In this document: in pieces, positions 61,123-64,000 of the stretch
Position numbering within the stretch: position 1 is the first letter of the stretch
Layout of the letters: each line of letters starts with the position of its first letter
NCBI GenBank assembly: GCA_027886175.1
Contig: JAJNNQ010000009.1
Location: 15,349,501 to 15,413,500, forward strand
Source: Phylloscopus collybita
Taxonomy: Eukaryota > Chordata > Aves > Passeriformes > Phylloscopidae
Length of the DNA stretch: 64,000 nt
Reading direction: 5' to 3'
Translations under genes and position numbers: made by a program
Notes under the pieces: model-generated
Database searches by the model: none
Seen by the model: the letters and a program-made list of their open reading frames with translations, nothing else
Told to the model about the DNA's origin: nothing

Positions 61123-61585
61123 GATCACAGAATGGATCAGGTTGGGAGGGAACACAGTGGGCCATCTGCTCCAACCTCCCTGAACAAGCAGGGCCATCCC
61201 AGAGCACATGGCACAGGATTGTGTTCAGACAGTTCTGGAATACCTCCAGTGAGGGGGACTCCAGAACCTCTCTGGGCAACCTGTTCCATGCGTGACCACA
61301 GACATAGTAAAAGTCCTTCCTCATGCTCAAGTGGAACTTCCTGGACATCAGTCTCTGCCCATTGTCTCTTGTCCTGTTGCTTGGCACCACTGAGCAGAGC
61401 CTGGCTCCATCCTCCTGGCACCCTCCCTTCAGATACTGACAGACATTGATGAGCTCCCCTCTCAGTTGTGTCTTCTCGAGGCTGAACAGAGAAGGGGTGG
61501 CACCTCCCTCAGCCTGTCCTTGTAAGAGAGATGCTCCAGTCCCTTCATCATCTTTGTCACCCTCAGCTGGACCCACTCCAGGATA
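61123..61585 (-). mobile_element. Best-preserved CR1 LINE copy, 3' end of ORF2 plus short tail
   Basis: On the + strand it opens GATCACAGAATGGATCAGG, with one reversed octamer, then CTCCAACCTCCCTGAACAAG, AACCTCTCTGGGCAACCTGT, TGTCTCTTGTCCTGTTGC and ACTCCAGGATATTTAC in family order. Read on the - strand, a 153-codon frame (61576 to 61115) covers the C-terminal part of CR1 ORF2. It includes the motifs GGCQEDGARL, SVVPSNRTR, RKFHLSMRK and WNRLPREVLESPSLEVF, which are hallmarks of that protein end. It stops at the element's 3' edge. The endonuclease and most of the reverse transcriptase are missing because the copy is 5'-truncated, so it cannot mobilise. Other frames over this interval are shadows. 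Confidence 0.95.
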
Positions 61586-62550
61586 TTTACAAGAATTCCA
61601 TTAGTTTTTGAAGGGCAGTTTCCTCCTTGATGAAAAAGGACATCTTTTTACTATATGGTACAACTTGATTGATGAAAACATCTCAGCAGACTAGTCATGA
61701 AAGAACTGGCCTTAGTCCTATACTGTCTCAACAGGATGACATTTCAATTACTGCCACAGTATGATACTATACAGACAACAGGTAGGTAATTTAATAGATC
61801 AGTCCAGAACTTCCTGTAAGCAATACATACAATCCAATTAGCCTCTCACAATAGACTACAGTCGTTATTTGAGGAGATTCAAGCACTTCATCTGCTAAGT
61901 CTTCGCAGGGCAGGAATGCCCTGCTGTTTCTATTTCCAATCTGTCACTCAACATTAAAGTTTCAGAGTATTGTGAATGTGAACGTGGGAGATGTTGCAGC
62001 ACCTAAATTCAACTGTGTGCAGCAAGAGGGAGAGTGATTGAATAGCAATGAAACTTCCAAAACCAGCAGTCAGGGTAACAGATACATCAAACTGAAAGTG
62101 AGTAGTGACTGTCAGCCACCATCATCTCTGTCCTCCCTAACATGCATTCCAGTTATGGTTGTAACTCACGGGATTCAAAAATCAGTCCAATTTTGAAGGA
62201 ATAAATATTTCTGCAATGTAAAAATTTTGCCTTCAATGCTATAGGTTCATAGTGCTGAGAGTGAAGACATGACACCATGCTGTCCACTAAATAATTCTCT
62301 CAGACCAATCTGTACTCTTCATTGGTACAGATTTGCCTGCAGCTTTATGCCAAGCATGAATCTGACACACAGCAACATAGAGATATGAGAGGCTGTGCAT
62401 AAATGTACATTTTTATATACTAGAGTCACTTGTACTCTTCTTTCTCCACCATCCCCCCTTCTCACCCTCACTCTTAATTTTCCTGAAAGCTGTATTTTAT
62501 ACTTTCAGTTCTCCTGACATTAAGTTGCATCTAATTTTCTTCTTTTGGTT
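61586..62550. other. Unique stretch, no gene seen
   Basis: No repeat family or recognisable frame. A pyrimidine-rich interval lies at 62440-62480. Confidence 0.5.
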
Positions 62551-62554
62551 ACAT

Positions 62555-63165
62555 TTTTAAAAGTTATTAGCTGATTGAATAAATTAAAAATTTTCTTGTC
62601 CTCACTAAAAAGCCCTGATGCCTTTTCAGGAATCTTGTGCAGCTGTGCACATAAGGTAGTCAGTCAAGTTAATTATTAATTATCAGTAAGGTGGAATAGT
62701 TAAGATTAATTCAGTCACTATTGAGACCCACTCACTCAGAATTAAAATAGAATTTGGTTTCATTTCCTTGAGAAATGAATTATGCTAAATTAAAATGAGG
62801 TCACTTCAGTTCTGATTCCTCTGCATTGTAGCAGTTTTACTTAATTTCAATTAAATTTGTACATGAAGACAATTCCTTAGATTTCTCCTATGTTTTACCT
62901 CCTTTTCTGAAGTGGTAATGGAAGAAGCTTACAAAACTTGTGTTAGGCTGCAGAACAGCAATTCAAAAGCAGCTTATCATTGGTGTTTAATATTTGTTTG
63001 TCTGGGAACAAACATATGATAATTGGGGGAAATTGACTAAATGTATACAATCATTAGCCTCACATTTACAGTAATGAAGCAATTTCAGATGCATTTGCTA
63101 CTCTGCAGATTTTACTGCTGTGGATTCCATGGCATCACTGACAGTGAATTAGATGGTAAGAGTAC
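62555..63165. promoter_or_regulatory. Candidate conserved noncoding element, homeodomain-motif rich
   Basis: The interval is AT-rich but not low-complexity. It is dense in TAAT/ATTA cores (for example AATTATTAATTATCAG near 62672, and ATGATAATTGGGGG near 63015). It also carries CAGATG, TGTTTAATATTTG and GGTCACTTCAG (a nuclear-receptor half-site) strings. This texture is typical of deeply conserved vertebrate developmental enhancers, but conservation cannot be judged from one genome. No repeat match was seen. Confidence 0.25.
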
Positions 63166-64000
63166 TGATTGTACCTGAGAGATGCTGATACAAGCACATT
63201 TAAAACTTGTAAGTGAAAATTAACATTGTATAGAAGAGGGATTTCTTTAAAACTGGGTGTGCCTATACATTTTAATTATATATTTTTATAAAGGTAAAAA
63301 CCATAGTTTTTACATAATCCAAGATTATCTAAATAATCAACAACAGTTGATTATCCTAGGTGTATGTACCCATACTATGTGTACTCTAATTAGAAATTAA
63401 CCCAAATTTTTTGATCCCAAGCTGGATGCATCTGTGTGTGTCAGCACCACATTTGACCAGCAAATCTTCATTTCTAAGTGCTGCAGAAACCAGACAGCCC
63501 AACTCACATCATGTCTTTGTCCCAAGGAAATCATCTGCGGGGAAAACCTGACCTGGGATTTTCAAAGAAATTCTTTGTTATCCAATGAAATGTAGTGATT
63601 AGAATAAAGAATCTACGGACAAACTTTTGAGAAGTAGATGACATAAAAGCCTAATTCCTATTTTCAGAGTTGACTAAGGAATCTATTTTTTGTGACCTTT
63701 ACAAGTATTACTATAAATCAAATATAAGTGATCAACTGTCACTTTTTCCCCTGAAATTAAATGAAACTTACAATAGCTGTCTAAAGGTCTGCACTGCACA
63801 AATTCTAAATGTTCTTTGATTTTATTCACATGCCTCATAAAAGGTATTTAAAAAATTACAAATCTGCTGACAGATTTTACAGATCTGTAAAAAACAGATT
63901 AACAGACACAAAATCTAGTACCTCTTTTCAGATTTATTCCATTTCTTAAACTAATCAAGTATGGGTGTCGATGAAAACAGACTTTTTTTCTCTCCATCCC
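63166..64000. other. Terminal unique AT-rich stretch
   Basis: Nothing recognisable as gene or repeat. A short string (ACAGATTTTACAGATCTG) near 63870 is a local near-repeat of ACAGAT. Confidence 0.5.

Noticed and set aside
1..64000. CRISPR arrays, operons, prophage or bacterial genes
   Set aside because: The repeats are vertebrate retroposons and microsatellites. No regular spacer-repeat array or densely packed coding region exists.
1..64000. tRNA, 5S rRNA or snRNA genes
   Set aside because: I looked by eye for B-box-like GGTTCGA strings and known small-RNA cores and saw none. A covariance-model scan was not possible.

Overview
The window reads as nuclear DNA from a bird. It is AT-rich by eye and holds no protein-coding gene that I can support. 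The bird assignment rests on the repeats: several 5'-truncated CR1 retroposons with the avian 3' end (CATAGAAT/CACAGAAT units read on the + strand), two solo LTRs resembling avian endogenous-retrovirus families, and older CR1 relics of the type shared across amniotes. The LTR near 4.8-5.4 kb resembles a family I know mainly from Neoaves, so a neoavian bird is likely. I cannot name the species. The window is best described as a gene desert or the inside of a very long intron.

Layout. 1-4.8 kb: unique AT-rich DNA with T/G and A tracts. 4.84-5.43 kb: first solo LTR. 5.4-19 kb: mostly unique sequence, with a 31-base A run, a GC-richer patch near 15.7-16.0 kb and an A/C tract at 16.3 kb. 19.1-20.7 kb: TGAT repeat, a stem-loop next to a two-copy telomere-like repeat, and AT microsatellites. 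21.7-22.1 kb: another GC-richer patch. 25.6-29.1 kb: a CR1 graveyard with an old + strand copy, a younger - strand copy and a very old - strand copy. 29.8-30.34 kb: second solo LTR with an internal tandem array, followed by a 31-bp tandem duplication. 33.5-34.1 kb: CR1 tail plus a long A/C tract. 41.84-42.0, 51.92-52.0 and 55.92-55.97 kb: small CR1 tails. 57.5-58.0 kb: facing A26 and T23 tracts and an A/C tract. 58.9-60.1 kb: old + strand CR1 reverse-transcriptase remnant. 61.12-61.59 kb: best preserved CR1, with the end of ORF2 still open. 62.5-63.2 kb: homeodomain-motif-rich AT sequence that could be a conserved noncoding element.

The elements do not form a working gene system. They record successive retroposition over different ages. 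I saw no tRNA, rRNA, CRISPR array, operon or intact transposon. The longest open frames (about 100-150 codons) are CR1 tails, low-complexity tracts or chance frames. Family assignments come from remembered consensus patterns, and no search was run. I found no convincing new biological system. The observations most worth testing are the array inside the second LTR, the A26/T23 inverted pair beside a strong acceptor-like site, the telomere-like repeat beside a 13-bp stem-loop, the TTACGTAA-bearing patch, and two GC-richer patches with splice-like signals.
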